Assembly: GCA_027704905.1 (NCBI GenBank)
Contig: CM051007.1
Span: 24,627,425 to 24,691,424, forward strand
Direction: 5' to 3'
DNA: 64,000 nt
From: Muraenolepis orangiensis
Taxonomy: Eukaryota > Chordata > Actinopteri > Gadiformes > Muraenolepididae
Each line of letters begins with the position of its first letter. Position 1 is the first letter of the stretch. The notes beneath the pieces were generated by a model, which worked only from the letters and a program-made list of their open reading frames with translations, made no database searches and was not told where the DNA came from. Shown in pieces: positions 51,180 to 63,665 of this stretch. A program made the translations under genes and the position numbers.

Positions 51180-51219
51180 GGTTGAGGGGGGGGAGGGCTG
51201 GGAAGCGGCTGCATTTATA
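51180..51219 (-). promoter_or_regulatory. pabpc1 core promoter: TATA box and TOP-like start
   Basis: TATAAAT at 51213-51219 (minus strand). About 25-30 nt downstream is the pyrimidine run cctcccccccctc followed by aaccccggctgttcgtgtg. This resembles the 5'-terminal oligopyrimidine start of mammalian PABPC1 mRNA. The implied 5'UTR is about 525 nt. Confidence 0.65.
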
Positions 51220-52333
51220 CCCTCGGCCACGTCATCAACACGGACCAATCGTCTTTCAGCCTGGTCAAAAAGGGGGCGGGGTATTGCCTGCCCCCTAAAT
51301 TGCGAGATTAAATAAAAATGATCACATTTGCTAACACAGAAACAAACGATGCTGATAACGATAGCACGACTGTAACTCATTTTAATTTAATCAAATGTTT
51401 GGAGAAAAAAAGAAAGAAAATAATCTACAGCTGTTAGACTGTTAAAACGATAGTTCGCGTCACCACCTATGGTAGGTGGGCAGTGTTTTCAGGAAGTAGA
51501 TTTGCTGAATATTCAAAGCATTCAAACGCAATCCTGCACATTGACATGCAAATCAACCCCAACCTACCAACACCACAGGGGAAGTAGAAGACACACTGCA
51601 GAGTATGAGGATCTCTTGTCCGAGGCTTAAACTGACTGAACGTTTTGGAAACATGGTCAAATATGTATGAATGTTTATTTTCTGACTTTGTATAAGACAT
51701 GACCATTGAGACATTGTTCAATTCGTATCCAGTTTCGGCAGTTTATGAGCGCAGAAGCTAATTACAAGCTGGCATCTACCTGTAAAGAAGAGGTACCATC
51801 TGGTTATTAAAGAAAATATAGCATTCGAGAGGTTAACTGGCATATGTAGTATCCATTTTGTACATGCAATTTGTGTGAGCGATTTGCATGGTAAGGGAAG
51901 CACAACAGTATTAACCAATCCACCACAGTTCCATTGTGTGTATATATATATATATATAAAAACAACACAAGGGAAAACAATTTTTGAGTATGTTTAATCA
52001 CACCAACATGAAAGCATGTAACCTAAACAACATACACAAGTCGTCAGTTTGAACAATTGTAGATGCCTTATATTTGATCAAAGTTACGTATATGTATGGT
52101 GGCTAAAACAATTTGTACTACTTTGAACATCCAAAAATGTAGTGCATCTTTCTTCCCAGAGTGCCATTCTCTAATCAATTGGGTTGTAGCATTGAATGGA
52201 GCTTGTTTTCACCTTTCTAGTACACACATAAAAGGCAAACACCCATGTATCACCTGTGAGGGTTAATATTTCTTAAGCATGAATGACCAATCCCAAAACG
52301 GCCCTTCGCCTGCACCCAAATTACTATTCAAAA

Positions 52334-52336
<3 letters not shown>

Positions 52337-52369
<33 letters not shown>
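52337..52369. repeat. (CA)n microsatellite
   Basis: About 33 bp of CA in the likely ywhaz 3'UTR or its downstream flank. Confidence 0.9.
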
Positions 52370-52966
52370 TACATGTATCTTAAAAAGAGACTACAGGGAT
52401 ACAATATAAAAAAAAAGTATAAACACCTGAACACACAACAAAAAAAAAAAAAAGAAGGTAAGCATTTAAATGCATATGGCAGGGTATTCTTTACACCGCT
52501 GAGACCAACCAAAGTTACAGTATCATGTCAAGGATAATGCGCTAGAGTCGCCTGTACCTCATTGTAGTATGGAAATTAATAATCTGCGCAAATCATCGTT
52601 GTAAAAAAAATAAAGAAAAGAAGAACGCGTCACTTATATGGAATGTAATTCTAGAATTGTCAAACTGAGACTAAGGTTTTGGCAAACGGCCCACACGCCA
52701 AACTATCCGGTGAGCCTTCAGGGTCAGATTAAAAAAAACCTAAAAAAACCACTGTTTAGGTTTCTCCTTTCTGAAGCATCAATAGGCTTTTCGGGAGATG
52801 GTTGAAAGCTCCTGGGGTCGAGTTTGCTCAACGAGAGAAGTCTTCACAACAAACGGGGTAGGTTGAGTAATGCGCCAAAAGAAAAAATCTAAGAAAATCA
52901 GACCAACGATCAGAAAGTCATATCCACTGTGGCCCTCAAAAGAGCATGCATTACACACTCTACGCG

Positions 52967-53168
<202 letters not shown>

Positions 53169-53303
53169 GAGTGAAGTGCCAGCATACATACATAGCTGTG
53201 CATGTACAATTGCCACACACATACACACACACAAACAAATTAGGCTGGTGAGAGGTAAAAAAATGTGGGTTCTCTTTTCTTCTTCTTAAGACAGATTTGG
53301 AGA

Positions 53304-53350
53304 CTAGTTCTCTGTTGCCTTCTCCGTTGCCTCCTCTGGCTCTGGCGCTG

Positions 53351-53381
<31 letters not shown>

Positions 53382-56300
53382 CTCGTCTCCCTCTACCTGG
53401 GTGTCTGATGTCCACAGCTGGAACACACATGGGGAGGCACGGGTTAGGCACGCACACCAAAGAGGGGACAAAAGTACCTATCAGGGGGGAACAAGCGAGA
53501 CACTCACTGTCAGATTGTCGCGGAGCAGCTGCATGATTAAGGTGCTGTCTTTGTACGAGTCACTGTTCAGGGAGTCCAGCATGGCGATAGCATCGTCAAA
53601 TGCCTGGTGGAGAGATGTGGAAGGGGAAACGAGAGAGAGAGAGAGAAAAAGAGAAAGAGAGTTACGCCCATTGTGAATGACTGCTCATGTCAAAAAAGGT
53701 CAAAGTTTCCATTGTTGACACACCAAGACACCTGGCTAGCTGGAGATGTTGCACAGGTATTCGTTGTGTTATGCTATGTATAAATCGTACATCCAAGATC
53801 AAAATCCAGCAACACAATCTGACTGTGTCCATTTATGAGCCGATTTGCAAGTGGCGGTTGCGATGATTTACAAATGCAAATGTTCATGGGAATAATAATC
53901 GTATAAACCTTCATGTGCTCCTACTACACTGACATTGTGGTGAGGAGTTCCCCTCACTACCTCCAAATAGGGTTTTACACCTCCATTCTCCACTGTCCCT
54001 TGTGATCCAATGGTTTCCGCCAAAACAAGGATAAGCAACAACACCACTTCATAAAATGAAACTTGAGCACTCACCATCTTGGCGAGTGTGCAGGCCTTCT
54101 CGGGTGAGTTGAGGATCTCGTAGTAGAACACTGAGAAGTTGAGGGCCAGGCCCAGGCGGATGGGGTGGGTTGGCTGCATTTCCGCTCTGCTGATGTCAAA
54201 TGCCCGAGTGTAGGATTCTTGGGAGTCTCTGATGTTAGCTGCAGAGACACGGAACCAGCAGGAGCGTTTTAGCATAAGCGATGACAGTTATAAAAAGGTG
54301 TGCCTTGATTAAAAAAATGTTTTTTTTAAAACAGCCATCGTCTGTTCTCGGATGACTCGTGTCTACATTGCTAATCAGCAGCTAATGAACCACTTGTGAT
54401 TATAAATCACAATGCTTCATGACTCCCGCAGGGCAAGGTCTCTCTCAAGTGCTCTCCCTACTACAGGGAGGTCTGGGAGTCCAAGTCAGAATTCGCCCAT
54501 TACCCCCTGACTCCGCCCATCTGCAATAAAGGCTGCTTGCGACCAATCTAAATTCTTATGTTCAGATTAATTTCAAACCATTCTGAGACTGATCTTAATT
54601 CAAATTGGATAGCACCAGAAAATTCTCAATATTTTTTTCCATTTTCAATTAAGTGTTTTCCTACAGTCCCCGGGACATTCCTGGAAAAAACCTCAATGAT
54701 TATATATATACACAATGAGGGGATACATACATATATGAATATGTGTATATATACATGTGTATGCACACACACACACACACTTCTACATTGAACCCTAACC
54801 CTGCCATCACTGTAAGAGCCTATGATTGTAGGTTTCGCTTGCATGGAGGGGAGGATATATTTCTAGACAAAAATAGTCATGGCAAGCATTGGGGCGAGTA
54901 TGAGTCGTCATTCTGGGAGAATCAGACTACATGGATTTAAGGACCGAATAACTGTACAGCACTATGAGGAGTTGCTATTAAAATAAAAGGTATTAAAAAT
55001 TATTTAAGATAACACTAAAATATTGTCTGTTATAATGTTTGATAAGCAGGCACTATGAATGAGGGTTAACCAAACATTAGAGCACCATTTCTATGGGTAT
55101 ATCTCACACTTGAAACTAACAAATGAATCCATAAGGAAACAGCTTAAAAAATACGACCGGCAAGGACCTAACAACACCCCTGTTACCATGACAACCCAGC
55201 AGCATCCTCCGGTGGAGAGAAGGAGACAATTATGGGTCAGGTGTGTGTGCGTGTACGTGTGTGTAACATGAACAGTGGTGGAAGCACGTTGGCCTATCCA
55301 GAAAGACACCGGTCTGGTCAAGATGCCGGATTACGTGGATGCCATGGTTACCATTTTTTAGGTTTGTTTGTTAGAGGATCAGAAAGCAAACAATGAAACA
55401 GTTATTCTACTGTAGGGGATCTCTGCCTTAACAGCAAACTGACTAGCAAAATGCAACCGTTTTTACGGTACCACTCAGGGTTGTCCACTCATAGATCACA
55501 TCAAGTCTAAGACATTCTGCAGGTAATCACATAACCTTTACGACCTACTGAAGGTTTTGTCAAAATACTAAATTGATTGATCTATTTTATGACCGTTTTA
55601 TAACCGCACCAAGGCCCACTGCATAAACACAATTCAGATGCATAGATGGGTAAATCCATTTCACGACCAACCATGATGTGTCCTGTAATAAATATAACAA
55701 TATATGCCATTTAGTGGATGCTATTATCCAAAGCACCTTACAACACTGAATTATATGTATACATACACGTTCTTCTTAACATAGGAGTGGCCCTCCCAGC
55801 TGGAATTGAAACGACAATCCCGCCCCCCGCCCCGTTTAACAACTTTTTACATTTGTCATATACATTTTATAACAAACTAATATTGACCAACACACTGCAA
55901 ACCGAAAGAGAACGGTTTCCACTTAACAAAAAACGGAATTTGCGGGTTTACAGAGCCTTTAAGAGCCTAAATGAAACTACTGCTGCTGATGAAGATCCTG
56001 TACTCACTGGCCTTATTGTCCCCAGTGGCCACCTCGGCCAGGTAGCGGAAGTAGTCTCCCTTCATCTTCAGGTAGAACACCTTGCTGTCCGCCGGAATGG
56101 CTTTGGGGATCAGGTGATCGTCCAGCAGGCCCTGGCAACCAAAGACAGCTCCGTGAGCAACGCTTAACACTACCAACACTTTTATTAGGGTTAAAAAGAG
56201 GCATAATTTCCCGCTATGGACGGAACACTGTTGCTCAGGCCCTTAAACATTAATTTATAATATATTTGTGTGCTTTTATGGTCGACAAGGTAAAATGGCA

Positions 56301-56762
56301 ACCCATTTCAATGTGAAACACCGTATAAATGAACGAAGGCCGCACCAGGGTATGGAACACCTTCAGCCCCGCCCCAACCCTCCCTACTTTTGATGTTCAC
56401 CAACATCCCCCATCCGACACCGCACCCCCCCCCCCCCCCCCCCCCACCCTCTGCTCCTTCCTCCTCACCAGGACGTCATTGCAGATCTCCGTCAGCTCCG
56501 CCTCGATCTTCTCGCGGTACTCCTTGGCCAGTGCTGCCTTGTCGCTGCCCTCGCCCTTCTGCTCCATGCTGGACACCACCCTCCAGGATGAGCGGCGGGC
56601 CCCCACCACATTCTTGTAGGCCACCGACAGCAGGTTGCGCTCCTCGTTGCTGAGCTCCGAGCCCTCCTCCGTCACCACCTTCATGGACGCGGCCATGTCG
56701 TCATAGCGCTCCGCCTGCTCCGCCAGCTTGGCCTTCTGTACCAGTTCCCCCTTGTCCGTCAT
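53304..56762 (-). CDS. ywhaz: 14-3-3 zeta-like protein (5 coding exons) with an extended acidic tail
   Basis: Dimeric phosphoserine/threonine-binding adaptor of the cytosol. Exons: 56469-56762, 56008-56131, 54075-54238, 53508-53603, 53304-53417. They total 792 bp and encode 263 aa, against about 245 usual. Family signatures are present: RNLLSVAYKNVVGARRSSWR, YLKMKGDYFRYLAE (with the phosphate-binding Arg-Tyr pair), MQPTHPIRLGLALNFSVFYY and [20 protein letters not shown]. After DTQ the tail is VEGDE, (EP)6, APEPEE, ATEKATEN, replacing the short acidic tail of vertebrate zeta. Substitutions such as LAKM for LAKT and IPKAIPADSK mark it as a diverged zeta/beta-type paralogue. Assignment to ywhaz rests on its position between pabpc1 and znf706. 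Confidence 0.88.
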
Positions 56763-57255
56763 GGCTGCCGTCTGCCTTTATGCACTTCTAGGGGCGGTGG
56801 GGGGGGGGTTTAAGAGAATTTGAGAATGATTGAGAGACAGTGAAACAGACACAGGGCAAATGAAGACAGGGCGGGAAGGGGGATGATAATGTAATATGGA
56901 GGTGTGGGAAAGTGAAAGAGTGGATAAGTAGAGATAGGGTGGAAGATTGGATGACAAAAGAGGCGGGGGGGGGGTTGATTTTACATTGGATAGTAGTTTT
57001 AAAAACAAATACAATCAACGTTGCCACTTAAATATGTTAGTATTTTAAACCCTGAATAACTGGTCTCTGGGTTGTCTTTAGAGGGTTAGGTCACATTCAA
57101 GGTAACACCTCAGCAGAACCAGTTTGGGGCTAAGTGTCTTGCTTAAGGTAAGGACACTATTAGGAGCCATGGGCCGAAGTATTATACGGTATTGAGGTAT
57201 TCACATATGAAAAATGCTGCTTGCAAAATGATATGCAGATTGTTTGAGAAAGAAT

Positions 57256-57301
<46 letters not shown>

Positions 57302-57575
57302 ATTTGTGGGTTGTTAAATAAAAACACCACACACCACGCTCTTGATGGCTCGATGGTTTCTAGTAGTACCTACTAGCATTACGTAACCTCGTAACCCTAG
57401 CATTTGACCCATCAGGGATTCGCTCTTCAGAATCTAGATTTACCTGCCCGCACAATTAATAAATACACGGACATAGTAAAGCACAACTCAATGGTAAAAG
57501 TCTCTTTCACTTTAACAACACGTAAACGCGCTTTTTATTCGAACCGAAAGACAGATTAAACGAAGCGGAGAGACA

Positions 57576-57576
<1 letters not shown>

Positions 57577-57617
<41 letters not shown>
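57577..57617. repeat. Poly(A) homopolymer of about 41 bp
   Basis: A single uninterrupted A run upstream of the 14-3-3 gene. No retrocopy is recognisable next to it. Confidence 0.9.
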
Positions 57618-57619
<2 letters not shown>

Positions 57620-57629
57620 ATCACGGTGC

Positions 57630-59000
57630 CACTGACTCACTTCGACATGAATGAGAGTGAGTGAACGCCCTTTTTCATTTCCTGGTAAATGATAAACCTC
57701 TTGTTTGTACACGCTCAATGTTGGACCCCTAGCGAAAAATCGCGTTAAACAGTTGAGACAACGAGGCCGCGGAGACGGTCAATTGATCACACACTCGCAC
57801 ACCACGTCTCATTCTCTGCTCTCATTCAATAACGGCCAAACAATGAGCCGTACGAGCATCACTGGTGTCGTCTCACTCGGACCTCGAAGCAGCCAGCCAG
57901 CCAGCGTGCGATATAAAAAAAAAAGCAACCGCTTAACCCAATACCGAAATAAATAAGACACGCTAGCGATGTCCATGTTATGCATCCGCGTTGTTTATCG
58001 ACGAGACAAAATGATGGAAACCAACCTGAGCAAAAATGTGTTTCCCGATCCCGATCCGCAACACAGCTGATGGCCCTTCCTGAAGCGTATACCGTTCGCA
58101 TCCACGGGGTTTCCCTCCAATCAAAGAATCAGCAGCAGGGACAGACTGGGACCAATGACGTCAGGTGCTGCCAAGGCAACCGATGATCGACGTGCTACAC
58201 CCCGCACTCCCGAGTCGCGCTTTACCTTCTCGTTCCTGCACTGACTACATCAGTGGGGGGTTGATGTTCACGGAATAGCTAGTGCGAATGTGGACGTTAT
58301 GTCGTTGATTTAAAAGTGTTTGTGTTGTACTAGGGATCAAGGCTGCAAGTGTTTTTTTCTCAGACTTCCATAGACGTCACGTAGTTCCATGGATCCTGGT
58401 AAAATAAGAGCCACACTGCCATCTAATGGACGCACTAAGTTATGACTAATATCGGTCAATTACACAACCCATTCCCTGTCCATGTATACGTTTCAATGGA
58501 GGACCAATTCGGCTGATATTCCAACCAATTCAGTGAAGAATAAATAAACAAAGAGAAACGGTTAGAACGTAAAATCAAATAATGTGGTTATTTAGCATGC
58601 ATCGCACCCCAGCTGAACAGCCAGAAAAATACATTTCTGTACAATACCAATGATGAAACTGCGGACGCCTTTTTGTTTGAGGGAAGGTGATAGTATTATG
58701 GAAACACACACACACACAGGCGATAACGTGGTCTGGGCTATAACCTATGACATGTACTGACATTTTTTCCAATTTAATTTCAATATTTTTGGCATCCTTT
58801 ATTATTATTATTATTTTTTAAACAACCCTGGCCCACCACTTGTGCAATGACAATAAAGGCATTCAGATTCTCAAGGACATAAAACGTCTATCTGGGTCGT
58901 GTTGTCAGAACGGACACGTCTACAACCAACTTGTGGGAATTACCCCAGAAGGGCAGGTTCCCATTTCAAGAGATAAGTATGCACACAGTATCACAGCAGA
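57630..59000. other. 14-3-3 gene upstream region and intergenic spacer
   Basis: The stretch at 57.7-58.2 kb is GC-richer and probably holds the ywhaz promoter and 5'UTR exon. Acceptor cccctag at about 56790 precedes the coding exon, but the matching donor is ambiguous. A LINE-like tail (gcaatgacaataaaggcatt) lies at 58844-58863. I see no other gene. Confidence 0.4.
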
Positions 59001-59823
59001 CCGCTTTCTCAGTTAGTTTTATTATTCCACTGTTGTTACAACTACGTTATTACAACAATAAAATAACTATCTTGACCAGCAGCATCACAAGAAAAGGCAA
59101 ATATAAACAAAAGTACATTTTTATTAAAATGTTATATTACATATTTTGGGAATTGATGCTTTGTATCTCAAGCACAAGTATAATGGACCCCAGCAGTATT
59201 ATGTGGAAGCTTGAAAGAAAAATATATATAAGATGACAAAATTAAAACAAACTGAAATTAAAAAGCCCAAAATAAAAATAAAAAATCTAACAATTGAATG
59301 TTGATCGTGAACCGTTGTGAAGGGAAAGCAGCACCATATCCATGTTGGTTTACACTTGATGGAATAATATATATTACATAATTGCTGTTTTGTGACAAAA
59401 CATTGAAAATGTGACGGAAGAAATTAGTTCATTTTGCATTCAGCGGAATAGGATAAGAGGGGCTATTATCAGGGCTAAATTAGGCAGTATGCATTAGTCA
59501 GTAGCTTGTGTTAAATTTGAGTTTTATTATTATCATTATTATTCATCATCATTACAATTGTTAGGCTACTAGTATCTGAGTTTGTCCCAAAGCAACTGAA
59601 TGGAACAGAAGTGAGTGAGTGTGTGAATGATGCGCAATACCTGCAGTAAGTAGTAGTATTGAATCCTTTGTTTTTGTTTTGTATCACTTGTTGCCATGGT
59701 GTCGGATGGCATTCAGAAACATTGAACAAGAAACAGCTGGCAAGGCCTGTAATCAAACTAATAATAACAAAAACATCCATAATCAATCCAGTCCTATCAA
59801 ATTGAGACAAGTGCAAAGTATGT

Positions 59824-59961
<138 letters not shown>

Positions 59962-59986
59962 GGGGTGGTCCAGTGACTGCAGCCGT

Positions 59987-60562
59987 TTATGCCCCACTCC
60001 TTCTAGCTCTGGGGGCATGGGACACTTGGGGTGCTTACTCTCAAAATGCTGCTTGAAGGTCTTGGGGTCGGGCATCTGGGACTGGGAGGAGGAGGGATGG
60101 AACAGCGGTTATGCATTGCGGTGTCTCATGCAACTGCAGAGCCATTGGTTTTGTGTGAACAGCAAGTAGACCCCAAGCTATGGATAGTGATATGTTTAAA
60201 TGAAACAAATAATAATCTTCTATGGCTTTTTGCTCAAAGATGCCAGTTCAAGCAGGCTGTGGATATCCTCACCCCAGATCTGTGTTGAATATCCAACGCC
60301 TTTGTTAATACTACTTATACTTTGTATACTAAACTGGATGGAAAAAACTAATTACTTATCGGTTTAATATGTCATTAAACAAACCGTTTCCCCCATGAAT
60401 GTTGACGAGCTGAGTTTGGGTACCTACCTTGCAGACTAGGCAGGTGAACACCAGAGCTGCCTTGGCTGCGGTCTTCTGGTCGTGACCCTTGGCCTTCTTC
60501 ATCTCCGCCTGCTTCTTCGCATTTTTCTGCTGGGACTGTACTTTCTGGTGTCCTCGGGCCAT
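59987..60562 (-). CDS. znf706: Zinc finger protein 706, with an apparent C-terminal frameshift
   Basis: Small conserved one-finger protein of the 4F5/SERF-like plus C2H2 type. Coding exons: 60428-60562 (45 codons) and 59987-60081, with a 5'UTR exon near 61883. It starts MARGHQKVQSQQKNAKKQAE. The finger uses TCLVCK (C41, C44) in exon 2 and HFESKH (H57, H62) in exon 3. The family has 76 aa, i.e. 231 coding bases; here the exons reach the expected GCA-TAA end after 230 bases. The shortage is in a run of four Gs (59992-59995 on the minus strand): GGA GTG GG GCA TAA. As written, the frame misses the stop, continues HKRLQSLDHPP and reads through the (CT)n tract as about 40 Ser-Leu residues, to a stop near 59797. 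All zinc ligands lie before the shift. Confidence 0.85.
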
Positions 60563-60714
60563 CCTGCATATAACCAAAGGATTCACAGTACCACTACTCT
60601 ACAATAATTAGACCAGATAAAGAGTCACTATGGCCATCGGCTTTAGACTACAACTAGACCGTGAAGGGTTGTACGTTTCTGGTCGTCAAAATTCCCGATC
60701 AGTATTACACTTTA

Positions 60715-60975
60715 GATTCAAGATTCAAGAATTTAATTAGCCTTCATAACAAGTACAATGGAATGCTTACACCCCATTCACTCCCGGAGTATGACATTCT
60801 ATAACAATAAAAAAACTAAAAAACTACAATAAAATAACTATACACCAAAAAATTTAAAATTTAAAAATAAAAAAAATGGCTAATTAATATCTTGTATCTA
60901 AAAGCATTTTAAAGTGCCAGTACTGCAGCAGCATTATGAATACAGTGCAGTAAATGTAATGAAGTCCAGAAACGT
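60715..60975. repeat. Interspersed repeat, family C
   Basis: Shares aatgcttacaccccattcac, gccagtactgcagcagcatt and atgaatacagtgcagtaa with 33590-33830. It lies in znf706 intron 1. Confidence 0.6.
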
Positions 60976-61434
60976 ACGTACAGTTTACAAACTTTAGTTT
61001 ATTTTAGTATATACAATGTGCAATTGTTGTAGGAGGTTATGTTATTGCTATTGCTCTTGTGTAGCCATCACCCACTGTGCTTTACAAGCTCGTAGACTGT
61101 ATACACTGTATCCTTGCTGACATGACACCTAAGGACTCAGGTGGCAGGTGATCTAAACACGACAACGCAAACCATCGGCCTCAGTTGGGGTGTAGCTTAA
61201 GTGAAGGAAAAACAAACATGTAAGCAGTAGTAATTACGTCAGCAGCAACAACGGCTCTTTAACAACAGCATGGCAGAGTTACTCAGCGGGACGCCCGTCT
61301 TCCCGTCAAGTTAACGACAAGCTCTTAGCTCGACTTCTTCTGACTTCTGTTTAATGGGAACTTCTGTAAAAAAACGTTTGGATACAACAAACAGACCACG
61401 AATGGTTTTGACAGAGAAGAGGAGATATATGTAT

Positions 61435-61435
<1 letters not shown>

Positions 61436-61471
<36 letters not shown>

Positions 61472-61515
61472 TTATATATATATTTATATAAATATATATA
61501 TTTATATAAATATAT
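61436..61515. repeat. (TA)n-rich low-complexity tract
   Basis: Alternating tatata and tttatata units of about 80 bp in znf706 intron 1. Confidence 0.9.
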
Positions 61516-61962
61516 ACATATCCCTTACGCCAAGCAGCGACAACTATACGTGTGACAACAAGCGACTAGTGTCCCAAAATCAAACTATCAGGCTATAGTG
61601 TGTATAATCAGTAACTTGTCAAACGACAACGTTCACAATCACGAGATGGTGAATCAAACCGTTTATCCAGTTTATGAAACGATGGCGACATCATTTCGAT
61701 TTGGGATTTGTTATTATAACTTGCTCCGTTATGCTAGCATGAACGTATCCCTGCCAGCGGCTAAATGTAGCTAATGAGCTATTAGATAAGACTTATTCTT
61801 CTTAAACACCGAAGCGTACGTTTAACACTGTCAGGGATAGAGTTGTGTGTTGTTATACATGTACACTCGGAAAGGTACTCACCTTATGAAGATGACGCAA
61901 TCCGTTAGCGTTGAGCGCTCTCAGCAGTGTGACAGCTGTAATGACAGCTCACCCTGACAAAT

Positions 61963-62150
61963 GGTGTGACGTTCAGGACCATGTGAATCCTGGGAAATTA
62001 CCTCGAAAATGACAGGTGCGACGTTCAGGACCATGTGTATTCGGGGACATTTCGTTGGAAATCACGGAACATTACTGGTGCGACGTTCAGGACCATGTGT
62101 ATCTGAATACCTGTGGAAATTACTGGTGCGACGTTCAGGACCATGTGTAT
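61963..62150. repeat. Four spaced copies of a 26-bp motif upstream of znf706
   Basis: Copies of ggtgcgacgttcaggaccat followed by gtgtat start at 61963, 62015, 62077 and 62125, with diverged spacers. They lie immediately upstream of the znf706 first exon, whose donor is at 61882-61883. Confidence 0.85.
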
Positions 62151-63477
62151 CCTGGGTAATTACTCCACTGATTATTCTAAAACATTTTTAAAGCAAGAAC
62201 AACATTCCGTTTGGCTAGTATGTTGGTCGTCTTGTATTTCTTAATTCATTCTACATAAGGGTAACACAATGATTCATAATCGTCTACACGTTGCTTAATT
62301 GCATTTTTAATTAGTTCGTGACAATGAAAAATACTTGCGGGCGTCTTTCTGCTTTCTAAAAACGAAATAGCTCAATATGAACCCTGTGCTCCGGAGTGGA
62401 ATTGGTAAACTGAACTTTCTTGGTTATGTAATACAGGAGTTGACTACCGTCCGAGTGGCGTTCTTGTGTTTAAACGCAAAGCAGAAATGTCGCCCTCCAC
62501 TGGTTATGTTGGGTTAATGCATTTGTAAAAATAAATACATAAATTCATAAATGCATAAAATAAATTATAAATATAACTGTACAGAAAACAAAATTCTACA
62601 TACCTGCACAATTCCACCCAAAGGGTATATGTTTTTTACAGATTTTAAAACCTAATTAGAAAATTCCGACTATAATAATGTAATTAATTACATTTCTAAT
62701 AGATAACAAATCTAGTATTTTATATATGAAAAATAATAATAATAATAATCACATACTGTTTCAGGAGTATTGGTCCGATGTTTTAGTTTGGTCAAATATA
62801 GTTTATATATATGTAGTTAACATAGGCACACGATTAACCATACACTGTATACAAAAGTATATAACCTTAAAGGATCATGTTTGCACCATTATCTGAACCA
62901 CAGTGTTTTATCTCTGGTTAGCAGCGGCAGGTAACCTATTTTGACTGTATTATCAGTTCAAACACACAATGCTCTGATTGCGATCGAATACCGCAGAGTA
63001 CCACTAGGGGTCACCTCAGGAATGTAAATCATGTACCATATATATAGAGGAGTATGAAGAGGAGAAATACTATACGTATACTATACTCAATACATATATA
63101 CTATATGTATTGAAAGCTTAACGTGCTATATACCACCAACAACAACAAACAATATCAATAAATAATATGATGAAGATGAGGATTATTATATTTTTTGTTA
63201 CATTTAAAATAATTAAAAATAGATATTATTATAATTGTATTATAATCATTATTATTATAAGTAGTAGTAGCAGTAGTAGTTGTAGTAGTGTTAGCAGTAG
63301 TAGGCCAAGAAAATATACTATTGCTGTATAATATATAACCTGTATGTATGTATTAACCCCTAACTTGCTTAAGTCCTGACATTAATAGCATGTTATAGCT
63401 CTTAGCATGTTGTATATTCTAGCAAGTGTATATCCTTAATGTTGATAACACGCTCTTATCACAGCTACTTAAGCAGT

Positions 63478-63539
63478 ATGAATAACACAATTTCGTACTG
63501 CCAGGTCACCACCTGGCAGTATGAAATTGTGTTATTCAT
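63478..63539. repeat. 29-bp inverted repeat with a 4-nt loop
   Basis: Arms 63478-63506 and 63511-63539 are reverse complements with a single mismatch; the loop is CACC. Confidence 0.95.
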
Positions 63540-63599
63540 CTTGTTAATTTGAATGCTTGCTCAGCGTTATGCTATTGTCTGCTTCAACAAATGAAACAC

Positions 63600-63665
63600 C
63601 TTGTAAGTCGCTTTGGATAAAAGCGTCTGCCAAATGCCCTAAATATAAATGTAAATGTAAATGTA
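63600..63665 (+). repeat. LINE/SINE tail with (AAATGT)n
   Basis: gtcgctttggataaaagcgt then ctgccaaatgccctaaat, followed by several aaatgt units. This is a common teleost retroelement 3' end. Confidence 0.65.

Noticed and set aside
57577..57617. Poly(A) tail of a processed retrocopy
   Set aside because: No gene-like sequence precedes the A run on either side and no target duplication is evident. It is treated as a homopolymer.
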